Shown here in pieces: positions 9,308-17,729 of a DNA stretch of 46,482 nucleotides (the stretch's first letter is position 1; each line of letters starts with the position of its first letter). The notes below the pieces were generated by a model. It did no database searches, was not told the DNA's origin, and worked only from the letters and a program-made list of their open reading frames with translations. The stretch is from Cyanobacteria bacterium UBA791 (GTDB taxonomy: Bacteria > Cyanobacteriota > Vampirovibrionia > Gastranaerophilales > Gastranaerophilaceae): NCBI GenBank assembly GCA_002297005.1, contig DBIX01000073.1, positions 1-46,482 of the forward strand. The letters run 5' to 3'. The translations under genes were made by a program, and so were the position numbers.

Positions 9308-9323
9308 ACCTACTCAAGAAAAC

Positions 9324-9351
9324 TAAAGATTTCAATCAATTGTGCCGACAT
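9324..9351 (+). promoter_or_regulatory. Sigma-28-like promoter candidate upstream of coiled-coil gene
   Basis: TAAAGATT (9324-9331) and GCCGACAT (9344-9351) are 12 bases apart. This resembles the FliA/sigma-28 consensus TAAAGTTT - 11 bases - GCCGATAA. No good sigma-70 pair was found nearer the gene. The start codon at 9398 is about 46 bases downstream. Confidence 0.35.
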
Positions 9352-9397
9352 GAGAAGAGTAAGGGTAAAAAAGGTATCAAAAGGAGTACGTTAGAAA

Positions 9398-10303
9398 ATG
9401 GGAATGTCTGCAAATCAAGCAAGATTATTGACATTAACAGCTAGACAACACGATCTAGAACTACGTGCTCAACAAATTTCTGCTACAAAAATGACTTTAA
9501 GCCTTCAATCTCAACAATGGGCTTCTAAATATGCACAAGCGTTAAATGATTACTCATCTCAACAAACACTTGCTGATGGTCATTTTGAATACACAGAAGT
9601 ACCTGTTACTCAAGAATGGTTAACTCAAAACGGCTACGTAATTTACAACTTCACAACTGGTAAAGAATACACAGGTTCTAACATTGATGAAGCTTTAAAG
9701 AACGGCTGGGATGTAGCTAAATTTATTCCAGAACAAGCTGGTGGCACAACTACTACTCCATCAACAAGTTCAGGAAACATCAAAGATTATCCATTAGATA
9801 CAATAATGACAAACTTTGTAAACGCAGTAAATGCCAAAGGTACTTATCCATACGGAACTTTGACTACTGAAACATTAAGAATGTTCAACTTGTACAATTA
9901 TGAAGCTTTATCAAAAAATAGTGATGGTTCTTATACAATGCATGATAACGGCAAAATTGGTTGTACTCTTACAGTAACATTTGCTGAATTAACAGGTGGT
10001 GCATCAACAACTCCATCAACTCCTAGTGAACCAATTCCTGCTCACTATGTAAAAATCACTAACAGACCATCTCCAATTGGTACTTGGGTTCCAAATGAAA
10101 ATGGTAGCACAGGTTCTGTAAACTTAGAATCTGCAAAAGCAGAATATGATACAGCAATGGCTGCATTATCTTCTCAAGAAAAATTATTAGATATGGAATT
10201 AACTCAAATCGATACAGAACACAAAGCTGTTAAAACTGAATACGATGCAGTTAAATCATTAATCGGCGACAACGTTGAAAAATCATTCAACGTATTCGGT
10301 TAA
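9398..10303 (+). CDS. Uncharacterised protein with coiled coils at both ends
   Basis: A 301-aa protein with no known domain that I recognise. Residues about 1-55 form a Gln/Ala/Leu-rich coiled coil beginning MGMSANQARLLTLTARQHD, and residues about 240-295 form a second, ending NVEKSFNVFG. Two Thr/Ser/Pro/Gly-rich linkers (TTTTPSTSSG, STTPSTPS) flank a central globular part. There is no signal peptide, TM segment or cysteine pair. Terminal helices around a variable middle recall the layout of flagellins and other export-apparatus filament or cap proteins, but there is no sequence signature for those. It is monocistronic, with AAAAGGAGT upstream and an intrinsic terminator downstream. A related C-terminus occurs at the right edge of the window. 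Confidence 0.75.
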   Translation: MGMSANQARLLTLTARQHDLELRAQQISATKMTLSLQSQQWASKYAQALNDYSSQQTLADGHFEYTEVPVTQEWLTQNGYVIYNFTTGKEYTGSNIDEALKNGWDVAKFIPEQAGGTTTTPSTSSGNIKDYPLDTIMTNFVNAVNAKGTYPYGTLTTETLRMFNLYNYEALSKNSDGSYTMHDNGKIGCTLTVTFAELTGGASTTPSTPSEPIPAHYVKITNRPSPIGTWVPNENGSTGSVNLESAKAEYDTAMAALSSQEKLLDMELTQIDTEHKAVKTEYDAVKSLIGDNVEKSFNVFG

Positions 10304-10348
10304 TAAATAAAATATTAGATACCCTTATTCCTTCCTAACAAAATTATT

Positions 10349-10372
10349 AAAGCCTCGTACCTAGAGGCTTTT
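10349..10372 (+). terminator. Intrinsic terminator after the coiled-coil gene
   Basis: AAAGCCTC (10349-10356) pairs with GAGGCTTT (10364-10371) around a 7-base loop. The trailing U run is short (CTTTT). Confidence 0.7.
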
Positions 10373-10392
10373 AATTTGCAAATTTTTGCAAT

Positions 10393-10424
10393 AAAAAAGA
10401 GGCTATCAATTGATAACCTCTTTT
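10393..10424 (-). terminator. Intrinsic terminator after the aminotransferase gene (bidirectional)
   Basis: AAAAGAGG (10395-10402) pairs with CCTCTTTT (10417-10424). Inside lies the palindrome TATCAATTGATA, with a single C/A mismatch between the two parts. A/T tracts on both sides suit termination in either direction between these convergent genes. Confidence 0.75.
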
Positions 10425-10442
10425 AAAATTTATAATTAAAAA

Positions 10443-11561
10443 CTATGCTAAAGCTTTTGATTGTTCAACACATTCAATCAAAGTTGAAGCTACAGTTTTT
10501 TGTTCTTCTACTGTTAATTCAGGGAACATTGGTAAAGAAATAACACATTCAGTATTTCTTTCAGTTGCTGGTAATGAACCTTTACCAACACCAAGATATT
10601 CGTGAACTTTTTGTAAATGAAGAGGGATTGGGTAGTATAACATTGCACCAATGCCTTTTTCTTGTAACATTTTGTGGATATTATCTCTGTTAGGAATTTT
10701 AACAGTATATTGGTGATATACACAATATGTATTGTCTAATTCTTTTGGAGTTACAATATCTTCACAAGATGCAAATAATTCATTGTATCTGTATGCATTT
10801 TCTCTTCTTTTTTCGTTCCATTCATTAACGTGAGGTAATTTAACTCTTAAAATAGCTGCTTGAACTTCATCAAGTCTAGAGTTTACACCAATTTCATCGT
10901 GATGATAACGAACAGCACCACCATGGTTTCTTAAAGCGATTACTCTATCATTAATAGCATCTGAATTTGTAGTTAATAAACCACCATCACCCATAGCACC
11001 TAAGTTTTTAGTTGGGTAGAAGCTGAAGCATCCAATGTCACCAAATGAACCAACTTTTTTACCTTTGTATTCAGCACCAATTGCTTGGCAAGCATCTTCA
11101 ATTACGTACAAATTATGACGTTTAGCAATATCCATAATTGCATCCATATCACAAGGTTGACCATATAAGTGAACTGGAATGATAGCTTTTGTTTTTGGAG
11201 TGATTGCTGCTTCGATTTTGTTAACATCGATATTGAATGTGTCAGGGTCAATATCAACGAATACAGGTTTTGCACCAACAATACCGATAGCTTCACAAGT
11301 TGCAACGAAAGTAAATGCAACTGAAATAACTTCATCACCAGCTCCGATGTCTAAAGCTCTTAAAGCCAAGTGTAAAGCATCAGTACCAGAATTTAAAGTA
11401 ACAGTATGTTTAACGCCAATAAATTCAGCTAATTCTTCAGATAAAGCTTTATTGTGTTTACCTAAAATGTATTGACCTGAACGAAGTACTTCTACAACTT
11501 CTTTTTCAACTTGTTCGCCAATTTGTGCATATTGTCTTTTTGAATCTAAAATAGGAATCAT
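10443..11561 (-). CDS. DegT/DnrJ/EryC1/StrS-family sugar aminotransferase
   Basis: PLP-dependent aminotransferase of the fold-type I group that converts keto-sugars of nucleotide sugars to amino sugars. The PLP-binding lysine is K185 in FYPTKNLGAMGDGG. LNSGTDALHLAL (phosphate binding), EDACQAIGAEY (Asp contacting the pyridine) and the VNSRLDEVQAAILRVKL segment are typical. The length of 372 aa is normal. AAAGGAGA lies just upstream of ATG 11561. No other sugar-nucleotide genes adjoin it, so the substrate (surface polysaccharide or glycan amino sugar) cannot be named. A weak promoter candidate is TATGAT at 11613-11608 with TTTATG 17 bases upstream. Confidence 0.88.
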   Translation of the reverse strand: MIPILDSKRQYAQIGEQVEKEVVEVLRSGQYILGKHNKALSEELAEFIGVKHTVTLNSGTDALHLALRALDIGAGDEVISVAFTFVATCEAIGIVGAKPVFVDIDPDTFNIDVNKIEAAITPKTKAIIPVHLYGQPCDMDAIMDIAKRHNLYVIEDACQAIGAEYKGKKVGSFGDIGCFSFYPTKNLGAMGDGGLLTTNSDAINDRVIALRNHGGAVRYHHDEIGVNSRLDEVQAAILRVKLPHVNEWNEKRRENAYRYNELFASCEDIVTPKELDNTYCVYHQYTVKIPNRDNIHKMLQEKGIGAMLYYPIPLHLQKVHEYLGVGKGSLPATERNTECVISLPMFPELTVEEQKTVASTLIECVEQSKALA

Positions 11562-11682
11562 AAATATATCTCCTTTAAATTATTACAACTTTCCTTAACT
11601 CTAGTTTATCATAACAAAACCATGCCTTTACATAAACTTAATACGACGAACTTGGATTAAATTTTTATGCAAAAATATAATT

Positions 11683-14600
11683 ATGATATTAAATGCGACG
11701 ATTTCATCAAACAAAAATACTGTTCTTACAGATAAGTATGTTGAGCTTTTAGATAAAGGTATTGATACCTCTAAAATTCTTGTTATCGTGCAAAATTCTA
11801 TACAGAAAAACAATTTTCTAAAAGATGTTCTTGAAAAAACTAACCAAGATACTTTTAGAATGCCTTTAATATATTCGTTTAATTCTCTAATATACAACAC
11901 TATTTTAGATAATTGGGCATATATTGAAAACAGCTTAAAAGGTACAGCTAGAATTTTACCAAACCAAAACGGATTAGAGGTTACACAATATATTTTAAAA
12001 GATATTCTTAAGGATATTAAATTTAAAGGTTACAATTCAAAAAAATCGCTACTTCATCAAATTTTTAGAAGATATTCGCTAATTGTTCAAAATAATCTAA
12101 CAGATGAAGATGTAAAATGGCGTTCAGAAGAAGTATTAAAAGAAGGGTTTGCTGAGGATTCAAAACACGTAATACACGAACTTCTTAAAAGAACCTTGAA
12201 CTATAGAAGTTTAGATTATTTAAGACAAAGTTTAATATTTAACCATATTTACAAACATACCGAATATTTTAAAGATATTGAATATCTAATAATTAATAAT
12301 GCAGACGAAATGCCACCTATCTGCATTGATTTTGTTGAATTTCTATCAAAGCAATTAAAAGACGAATTAATTGTTTGCGATGAATTAGGTTCAAGCAGAT
12401 GCGGTTATTTAAGTGCAAACAAAAACACCTTCAAACATCTACAAAATATTTTTAATAACTCAACAATAAAAAAACTTGAAACAAAATCAAAACTTTATGC
12501 TGATGCACAAACTTTATATTCAAACCTAATAAACGACAATAACGAAAACTTGCAAAACTTTTCATATCAAGCTCCGTCAAAAAGAGCAACAATGATAGAT
12601 TTGGCACTAAGTAAAATAAAAGAATTAATAAATAATGGTGTAAAAGCCTCTGAAATCTCAATAATAACCCCAATTATTGATGATATGTTAAAATTTCAAA
12701 TCAAAGAAACGATAGAAGAAAACATTGCAACTCCGCTATACATTTCAGGTAGTGAAAAACTAATCCAAAACCCTTTAATTACAGCATCCTTAAAGGTAAT
12801 TATGTTATCTTCTGATATGAAAGAAAAGCTAACAGAATACGATATTCGAGGAATTTTATACAACCTAATTAGAATACCTATCAAGTATACACGAGAAATT
12901 CTTACTCATTTTGAAGATACAAAAACCTTGACAGAACACGATTTTAAAGAGGAAGAATACAACGAAAAATATTCAAAATTTTTGGAAGTAATAAACTATC
13001 TAGAAAATAGTAATCTTTGTTTTTCAGAAAAATTACTTTTAATATTTAACAAATTTGTAAACCTATCTACAAGCACCACAAAAGAAATAAACAGATTTTC
13101 ATTTTGCGTAAAGCAAATACAAGACTTTGAAAATGTATTTGGCAAAGATTTCACAATAGAACATTCTGACGAAATCTTAAACCAACTTGAAAACTCTATC
13201 ATTTCAGAAAACCCTTATGGAATATTATCAATAGAAGACGGTAACTTAATTGTTTCGACACCACAAAAAATTATCGATAACGAAATAGAAACAAAATATC
13301 AATTTTGGCTGGATATAAGCTCTTCTGAATGGATAAAAAATGATATAGGTCCACTTTATAACGCATGGGTATTCCAAAAAGATTGGGAAAAAGAAGAGTA
13401 TACAGTTGATGACGATATTGAATTAAGCAAACAAAAAAATGCTAGAGTCCTTAGAAAGTTAACACTTTGTGCAAAAGAAAAGATATTCACATATTCGAGT
13501 CTTTTCGATGGGCTTGGCGTGGAAAATTTTGGAGGAATTGAAAAATACATAAACTATGTAAAAGACTCAGCTCCAAAATATAACAAGATTACACCAAGAA
13601 AAGACCAAGAGGGTGTACTTGCATACGAGAAAGATAAAATGGCAATATCAGCTGTTCCAGGGGCTGGAAAAACAACAATTTTATTAGCCTTAATCATAAA
13701 ACTTTTAGAAAAAAGTATAAAGCCTGAAAACATATTTGTACTAACTTATATGGAATCTGCTGCAAGAAATTTTAGAGATAGAATCAAAAACATTTGTTCA
13801 GATTTAACTACCTTACCTAATATCAGTACAATTCACGGTCTCGCACTTAGAATTTTAAAAGATAATTCAAACTATGAAAGATTAAATTTACCATCAGATT
13901 TTGAAATTTGTGATGATACAAAAAGATACAGTATACTCCAACAAATTTCACAAAAAATAAAACTAAAAAGAGGAGAACTAGAAGAATTTGATAGAGCAAT
14001 CTCTGTTGCAAAACATTCAAAAATAACTTCTGACATATCATCAAAAGATGAAAAAATTCAAAGATTTTTGAGTTTTTATAAAGAATACCAAAACGCTTTA
14101 AACGAAGAAAATATAATCGATTACGATGATATGCTAATTATGTCTGTAAAACTTCTTGAGGACAATCCTGATATTTTAAAACACTATCAGGAAATCTGCG
14201 AATACGTAATTGAAGATGAAGCACAAGATTCCTCTGCAATCCAACAAAAACTAATTGGTTTACTAAGTCAAAAACACAAAAACTTAATCAGGTGTGGAGA
14301 TATTAATCAATCTATCACAACAACTTTTTCAAACGCAGACGTTGAAGGCTTTAGAAAGTTCATCAAAGACAGCAACAAGGTAGAGATGAATTGCTCACAA
14401 CGTTGTGCAAGAGATGTGTACAAATTAGCAAATAAACTTGTTGATTGGGCTGAAACAAATGATGAAATGAAAAACGCATTTTACAATATAAAAATGGTTG
14501 AAGTTGAGGGTAAAAACCCTACTGATAGCAATTCTATCACTTCTCTAATTTTACCTAATGCTAATTTTGAGCGTAATTATGTATTAAAACAAATGCGAAA

Positions 14601-15555
14601 ACTTTTGGCAGAAAATCCTAAAAGCACAATTGGTATTCTTTTGAGAAATAATTATCAAGTTTCAGAATGGTTAAAAAGAATTGATGACGCAGGATTTAAA
14701 ACAATATCTAGAAGTGAATCTCTTGAACAAAAAGTCATCTTTAAGGTTATTTTTGCCATTCTAAAAATCATAGAAAAGCCTTTTGATAATACTGTTTTAG
14801 CAAATAGCTACGAAATCCTAGCTCAGCACGGATATTACAAACCAAGACTTCAACTTGAAATAAAAAACTCTAAAATTCCATTTATAGAAATTAATACAGA
14901 CGAAATAGAAAACCCTGATTTATCAAAATTTTATTGGGATATTTCATACTGGCTAACATTTTCTACCTTACCAATGGATGAATTATGTCTAAAAATTGGA
15001 CAATATTATTTTTCAGGTGAAATTGAAAAATCAAACGTGTATTTAATTTCAACACTTATAAAAAGATTAATGGTTGCAAACAATGGATTTACAAATGTTT
15101 TAAATAAATTTGAAGAACTTTCTAAAAAATCTTCACTTAGCGGATTTAAATTCTTTAGCGAAAACGATGAAAACGACAGCGAATATTTAAAAGGTAAAAT
15201 TCAGATAATGACAATGCACAAATCAAAAGGGGATGAATTTGATTATGTGTTTATACCAGAGTTTTCAGAAAAGAATTTGTCGTTAAATATTGATTCAATG
15301 AAACTAAAAGGTTCATCCTCTTTTATTGAAAATATAAAAATGCTAAATCCAAACTATAAAGGTAAGACCGAATTAGATTTAAAGAAAGAAATTTTAGAAG
15401 AAAACTTAAGATTGCTATACGTAGCAATCACAAGAGCAAAGAAAAAATTATATTTTACTTGTTCGCAAAAACAAAAGAATTACTATGGAAAAGAAGAAAA
15501 AATTGAAGAAAATATAATCTTTAATGAACTTCTACAAACAAAGGTTATAAACTAA
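11683..15555 (+). CDS. AddB/AddA-like double-core SF1 helicase
   Basis: A 1290-aa protein. The C-terminal half (from about 640) is an intact UvrD/AddA-type SF1 helicase: Walker A with K663 in PGAGKTT, motif II DEAQD (845-849), motif III CGDINQSI, motif V MTMHKSKGDEFDYVF and motif VI LRLLYVAITRAKK. The N-terminal half looks like a second, inactivated SF1 core of AddB type: a beta-strand/loop start without GxGKT, a degenerate Walker-B-like YLIINNADEMPP, and a later segment near 310-390 resembling domain 2A. Together with the coupled nuclease this suggests a RecBCD/AddAB-type double-strand-break resection machine. ATG 11683 has no Shine-Dalgarno, and TATAAT ends one base before it, so the start is less certain. 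The AddB-like reading of the N-terminus rests on layout. Confidence 0.75.
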   Translation: MILNATISSNKNTVLTDKYVELLDKGIDTSKILVIVQNSIQKNNFLKDVLEKTNQDTFRMPLIYSFNSLIYNTILDNWAYIENSLKGTARILPNQNGLEVTQYILKDILKDIKFKGYNSKKSLLHQIFRRYSLIVQNNLTDEDVKWRSEEVLKEGFAEDSKHVIHELLKRTLNYRSLDYLRQSLIFNHIYKHTEYFKDIEYLIINNADEMPPICIDFVEFLSKQLKDELIVCDELGSSRCGYLSANKNTFKHLQNIFNNSTIKKLETKSKLYADAQTLYSNLINDNNENLQNFSYQAPSKRATMIDLALSKIKELINNGVKASEISIITPIIDDMLKFQIKETIEENIATPLYISGSEKLIQNPLITASLKVIMLSSDMKEKLTEYDIRGILYNLIRIPIKYTREILTHFEDTKTLTEHDFKEEEYNEKYSKFLEVINYLENSNLCFSEKLLLIFNKFVNLSTSTTKEINRFSFCVKQIQDFENVFGKDFTIEHSDEILNQLENSIISENPYGILSIEDGNLIVSTPQKIIDNEIETKYQFWLDISSSEWIKNDIGPLYNAWVFQKDWEKEEYTVDDDIELSKQKNARVLRKLTLCAKEKIFTYSSLFDGLGVENFGGIEKYINYVKDSAPKYNKITPRKDQEGVLAYEKDKMAISAVPGAGKTTILLALIIKLLEKSIKPENIFVLTYMESAARNFRDRIKNICSDLTTLPNISTIHGLALRILKDNSNYERLNLPSDFEICDDTKRYSILQQISQKIKLKRGELEEFDRAISVAKHSKITSDISSKDEKIQRFLSFYKEYQNALNEENIIDYDDMLIMSVKLLEDNPDILKHYQEICEYVIEDEAQDSSAIQQKLIGLLSQKHKNLIRCGDINQSITTTFSNADVEGFRKFIKDSNKVEMNCSQRCARDVYKLANKLVDWAETNDEMKNAFYNIKMVEVEGKNPTDSNSITSLILPNANFERNYVLKQMRKLLAENPKSTIGILLRNNYQVSEWLKRIDDAGFKTISRSESLEQKVIFKVIFAILKIIEKPFDNTVLANSYEILAQHGYYKPRLQLEIKNSKIPFIEINTDEIENPDLSKFYWDISYWLTFSTLPMDELCLKIGQYYFSGEIEKSNVYLISTLIKRLMVANNGFTNVLNKFEELSKKSSLSGFKFFSENDENDSEYLKGKIQIMTMHKSKGDEFDYVFIPEFSEKNLSLNIDSMKLKGSSSFIENIKMLNPNYKGKTELDLKKEILEENLRLLYVAITRAKKKLYFTCSQKQKNYYGKEEKIEENIIFNELLQTKVIN

Positions 15556-16202
15556 TGAAAGAATTTACAACATATTCACCTGCTATGTTAAAAACATTTG
15601 AACAATGCAAGAAAAAATTTGAATATAAATATATAAAAGGTATTTCTATACCTGTTGATACATCTAAAATGCAACAAGGTAAGAATATTCACGCAATTGC
15701 AAATTACTACTTGAAAAACTTTAATATTGATAAGCTAGAAAAAGCCTTAACTCCACATGAAAAAGAATTGTGGAACAATTTAAAAAACACTAAATACTTT
15801 GAATATGAAGTAATAGATAGCGAATATAACTTAACCTCAAAAATAGACAATTATTGGATAAGTGGTAGACTCGATGCCCTGGTTAAAAACAAAAATGATT
15901 ATTATATTTTAGACTATAAAACAGGTCGAATACCAGAAAATCCAGAATATGACTATCAAACAATGATATATTTATTAATGGTGGATAACTTAGTAAAAGA
16001 CTACGATAGCCTTCATTTCGTGTACGTAGATTTAAAAGAAAACTTAACTAAAGAAATAAATTTTTCAAAAGATTTAAAAATAGAATACGAGACAAGATTA
16101 GTAAAAATTCTAAAGGAAATCGAAAAGAGTCTAAAACTTAACATCTTTAATCCTCTAAAAACCAATTGTAATTGTGAATATAGCAAACTCTGCCATTATT
16201 AA
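15555..16202 (+). CDS. PD-(D/E)XK nuclease, Cas4/AddB-like, probable Fe-S protein
   Basis: A 215-aa RecB-family nuclease. The active site is visible as GRLDAL followed by ILDYKTG (Asp...Asp-x-Lys), with a helical QTMIYLLMV afterwards. One cysteine near the N-terminus (FEQCKKKF) and three at the C-terminus (NCNCEYSKLC) match the split four-cysteine [4Fe-4S] staple of AddB and Cas4 nucleases. The start overlaps the helicase stop by one base (TAATG), so the two are translated together and very probably act together. No cas1, cas2 or repeat array is nearby, so Cas4 itself is unlikely. It looks like the nuclease domain of AddB carried on a separate chain. Confidence 0.85.
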   Translation: MKEFTTYSPAMLKTFEQCKKKFEYKYIKGISIPVDTSKMQQGKNIHAIANYYLKNFNIDKLEKALTPHEKELWNNLKNTKYFEYEVIDSEYNLTSKIDNYWISGRLDALVKNKNDYYILDYKTGRIPENPEYDYQTMIYLLMVDNLVKDYDSLHFVYVDLKENLTKEINFSKDLKIEYETRLVKILKEIEKSLKLNIFNPLKTNCNCEYSKLCHY

Positions 16203-16293
16203 TGTTTAAAAATATTAAGAAAATTTTTCGAATTTAGCATTTTTTTTTATTGATTAGATTTATAGAGTTTGTGTATTAGCAAGTAGGAAAAGT

Positions 16294-16920
16294 ATGTCAA
16301 ATTACATAGCATCGCTATACTCCTTGGGATATTCTGTAAAAGAAGCCAAGAAGGGAAATATACTTAGACATGTATCCACAATAGGATACACGGCAAAAGT
16401 CATACAAAAATTATCAAGAGACGACTCTTTCGTTTTAGGAAGAGTCTCTAAAGGCATTTGCGATACTTTAGCTGAGGGTAGTAAAGATAATAAATTATTA
16501 CAAGTTGCTGGAAAAGGAATAAAACTTGCTAAACAAACTGACCCTATTTCTTGCTTATGTTCAATGATAAGAGTTACAAAATCGGATTCTCCAGCAAGAA
16601 AATTTGTAGAAGAAACAAGTAGCTTGTGCGGTATGTTTTTCGTAGAGGGATTAATGCTAAAATATGCAAAAAACATTGGTCAGATGAAAGGCATAAAACA
16701 ATTAAACGACGGAATGAATAAATTCTGCAAAAACACAAAATATTGTAGCCAAATTCCAGCAGTAGTCTATGGTACGCTTTACACAGTTGGCTCAGATATT
16801 GGTTGTAACATTTTTGGAAAAGCTGGTAAATGGGTTGCTGATAAACTCGGACTTAAACCGGAAACAAAAGAAGAAAAACCTAAACTTGAAAAACCTAAAA
16901 AGGAATATTATTGGGGTTAA
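16294..16920 (+). CDS. Unknown-family protein, paralogue copy 1 of 3
   Basis: A 208-aa protein I do not recognise. It is predicted mainly alpha-helical with many Gly and Ala, Cys-rich in the middle (SCLCSM, SSLCGMFF), with no signal peptide. Conserved blocks shared with the next two genes are GNILRHVSTIG, KSDSPARKFVEE, KGIKQLNDGM, KNTKYCSQIPAVVYGTL and GKAGKWVADKLGL. A Lys/Glu/Pro-rich tail ends KPKKEYYWG. The start has AAGTAGG 5 bases upstream, and TAGCAAGTAGG also precedes copy 2 in near-identical form. The hydrophobic stretches are short and amphipathic, so membrane association is possible but unproven. Confidence 0.8.
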   Translation: MSNYIASLYSLGYSVKEAKKGNILRHVSTIGYTAKVIQKLSRDDSFVLGRVSKGICDTLAEGSKDNKLLQVAGKGIKLAKQTDPISCLCSMIRVTKSDSPARKFVEETSSLCGMFFVEGLMLKYAKNIGQMKGIKQLNDGMNKFCKNTKYCSQIPAVVYGTLYTVGSDIGCNIFGKAGKWVADKLGLKPETKEEKPKLEKPKKEYYWG

Positions 16921-16962
16921 AATAAATAAAAGAAATCATAAAGTGTAAAAGTTACTATTTAT

Positions 16963-17063
16963 AAGGTTTTTACTCCAAAATATAGTAAAAACACCTTTTA
17001 TAAGGTTTACAAAACTTCATAAAAAAGTAAAATACTAGCAATTTTTTTGTAAACCTGTTTTTT
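16963..17063 (+). promoter_or_regulatory. Attenuator-like leader with mutually exclusive hairpins
   Basis: Four short segments can pair in competing ways. A is AAGGTTTTTACT (16963-16974); B is AGTAAAAACACCTT (16984-16997); C is AAGGTTTAC (17002-17010); D is GTAAACCT (17049-17056). A pairs with B (12 bp, 2-base bulge). B also pairs with C (4 plus 5 bp). C pairs perfectly with D (8 bp), followed by G and six T. C:D would be a terminator, B:C an antiterminator and A:B an anti-antiterminator. It lies between paralogues 1 and 2. Pairings are seen directly; regulatory function is inferred and the C:D loop is long (38 bases). Confidence 0.4.
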
Positions 17064-17096
17064 AATAAAGAGTAGTTAGTAGTAAGTAGGCGAAGA

Positions 17097-17726
17097 ATGA
17101 CAAATTATGTTGCTCACATATATTCAACAATAGCTCACGGAAAGCAAGCAGCTAATGGTAACATTCTAAGACATGTTTCAACAATTGGACATGCCGCTAA
17201 AGTTGTTCAAAAACTTGCAACAGAAGATGATTTTGTACTAGGTAAAGTTGCAAAGGCAGCTTGTGATACTCTATCTGATGCAAGCAAGGATAACAAACTA
17301 CTACAAGTTGCAGGTAAAGGTCTTAAAATTGCAAAGTATACTGACCCAATTTCTTGTATTTGTGGGATGATTAGAGTTGGTAAATCTGATTCTCCAGGCA
17401 GAAAATTTCTTGAGGAATCAAGTGCATTATTAGGTATGTTTTTAGTTGAAGGTTCAATGATTAAATACGCTAAAAACATAGCAAATATAAAAGGTATAAA
17501 ACAAGTTAACGATGCAATGGTTAACTTCAGTAAAAATACAAAATATTGTAGTCAGCTTCCAGCTATTGTGTATGGTACTTTATTCACAATCGGTTCTGAA
17601 GTAGGTACAAATTTATTTGGAAAAGCTGGCAAATGGGTTGCTGATAAATTAGGACTTGCTCCTGAAACAAAAGAGCCTGAAAAACCAAAAGAAGAAAAAC
17701 CTAAAAAAGAATATTATTGGGGTTAG
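17097..17726 (+). CDS. Unknown-family protein, paralogue copy 2 of 3
   Basis: A 209-aa protein, by eye about two-thirds identical to copy 1 along its whole length, including GNILRHVSTIG, KSDSPGRKF, KNTKYCSQLPAIVYGTL, GKAGKWVADKLGL and the identical C-terminal KPKKEYYWG. The linker before that tail differs in length and order of Lys/Glu/Pro, so the last nine residues appear constrained independently of it. It starts with AAGTAGG upstream, inside the sequence TAGTAAGTAGGCGAAGA that resembles the copy 1 leader. It is followed after 3 bases by copy 3, so copies 2 and 3 form one operon. No function is known to me. Confidence 0.8.
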   Translation: MTNYVAHIYSTIAHGKQAANGNILRHVSTIGHAAKVVQKLATEDDFVLGKVAKAACDTLSDASKDNKLLQVAGKGLKIAKYTDPISCICGMIRVGKSDSPGRKFLEESSALLGMFLVEGSMIKYAKNIANIKGIKQVNDAMVNFSKNTKYCSQLPAIVYGTLFTIGSEVGTNLFGKAGKWVADKLGLAPETKEPEKPKEEKPKKEYYWG

Positions 17727-17729
17727 AAT

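Noticed and set aside
9192..9397. A riboswitch or T-box upstream of aroF
   Set aside because: The leader has no recognisable conserved core or specifier-type structure and no terminator hairpin; only the inverted repeat at 9291-9307 stands out.
11676..11681. TATAAT as the promoter of the double-helicase gene
   Set aside because: It ends one base before the start codon, so a transcript from it would begin inside the gene, and no alternative start lies close downstream. Another promoter is needed.
15555..16202. Cas4 of a CRISPR system
   Set aside because: The Fe-S nuclease layout fits, but there is no cas1, cas2, effector or repeat-spacer array in the window, and the gene is coupled to an AddB/UvrD-like helicase.
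16241..16260. TTATTGATTAGA shared by the leaders of paralogue 1 and rpmE as a common regulatory element
   Set aside because: A 12-base AT-rich match with no matching spacing to -10 boxes in the two places; chance is a fair explanation.
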